DNA from: Pseudomonadota bacterium
Lineage (GTDB): Bacteria; Pseudomonadota; Alphaproteobacteria; Rhizobiales; Devosiaceae
DNA: 31,078 nt
Direction of reading: 5' to 3'
Assembly: GCA_023431205.1 (NCBI GenBank)
Contig: JAEYXQ010000111.1
Coordinates: 1-31,078, forward strand
The number at the start of each line of letters is the position of its first letter. The first letter of the stretch is position 1. Shown piece after piece: positions 30,923 through 31,078 of the stretch. Position numbers and translations under genes: made by a program. The notes under the pieces are model-generated. The model worked only from the letters and a program-made list of their open reading frames with translations, ran no database searches and had not been told where the DNA came from.

Positions 30923-31078
30923 GTGCCCGTCGCCCACACCGTCCACGTCGCCCTTGACGAGCGCGCCTACGATATCCTGATCGGGCCCCGGCTGATCGAA
31001 GAAGCCGGCACCATCCTGGCGGAGCGGTTCCCGGGCCGCCGGTTCGGCATCATCACCGATGCGGCCGTGGCCGAGTTG
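30923..31078 (+). CDS. aroB: 3-dehydroquinate synthase, partial (cut by window end)
   Basis: AroB makes 3-dehydroquinate from DAHP, the second step of the shikimate pathway. Only the first 52 codons are in the window. They read VPVAHTVHVALDERAYDILI, then GPRLIEEAG, and the final FGIITDAAVAEL matches the family's first NAD-binding strand. The start is GTG 30923, three bases after the aroK stop. The remaining roughly 320 residues lie beyond the window. Confidence 0.9.
   Translation, partial: MPVAHTVHVALDERAYDILIGPRLIEEAGTILAERFPGRRFGIITDAAVAEL

Overview
The window is about 31 kb of GC-rich (roughly 65 percent) bacterial chromosome. Gene content and order point to an alphaproteobacterium of the Hyphomicrobiales (Rhizobiales), most likely a Devosia-like organism. 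The markers are the minus-strand run lysC-ptsP-prfA-prmC-DUF4167 facing ubiG, the block ComF-glutaredoxin-nitrilase-DUF1178, the block SUV3-like helicase-S4 protein-7Fe ferredoxin-CarD, and accA-xerD divergent from aroK-aroB. Genus placement is inference from remembered gene order. No tRNA, rRNA, phage, transposase or CRISPR array is visible.

Layout: 1-659 is a gene-free, repeat-filled stretch with a strong terminator. 660-7709 is a minus-strand housekeeping run: DUF4167 protein, PrmC, RF1, a 67-residue unknown, PtsP (EI-Ntr) and aspartokinase. 7881-9139 holds two unrecognised genes of lower GC (a secreted cysteine-rich protein and a small membrane protein) lying between lysC and ubiG. 9328-13672 holds ubiG, a small periplasmic protein, two overlapping unknowns, ilvD and a GNAT acetyltransferase. 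13795-16274 holds two exported proteins of unknown function and an aldo/keto reductase. 16406-19790 holds DUF1178, nitrilase, glutaredoxin and ComF, with a divergent methyltransferase-like gene. 19959-25791 holds a short DnaB/RecA-fold ATPase, then carD, fdxA, an S4 protein and a large helicase. 25792-26909 is a 1.1 kb non-coding region. 26910-27993 holds cspA and three small unknown genes. 27990-31078 holds accA, xerD, a small membrane protein, aroK and the start of aroB.

The functional themes are translation termination (RF1 and the methylase that modifies its GGQ loop, adjacent), amino-acid and aromatic biosynthesis (lysC, ilvD, aroK, aroB), ubiquinone, fatty-acid initiation, nitrogen-PTS signalling, RNA and chromosome maintenance.

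The most striking observations are: (1) a palindromic intergenic repeat inserted in frame inside prmC, adding about 42 Gly/Pro-rich residues just before the catalytic NPPY motif; (2) a degenerate tandem duplication of about 440 bp upstream of cspA, carrying clustered GANTC sites and TTAACC motifs; (3) a carD leader with a good promoter followed at once by an intrinsic terminator; (4) the low-GC two-gene insertion between lysC and ubiG; (5) a perfect 22-bp palindrome upstream of ilvD. Three palindromic repeat families (here called A, B and C) are spread through the gaps.
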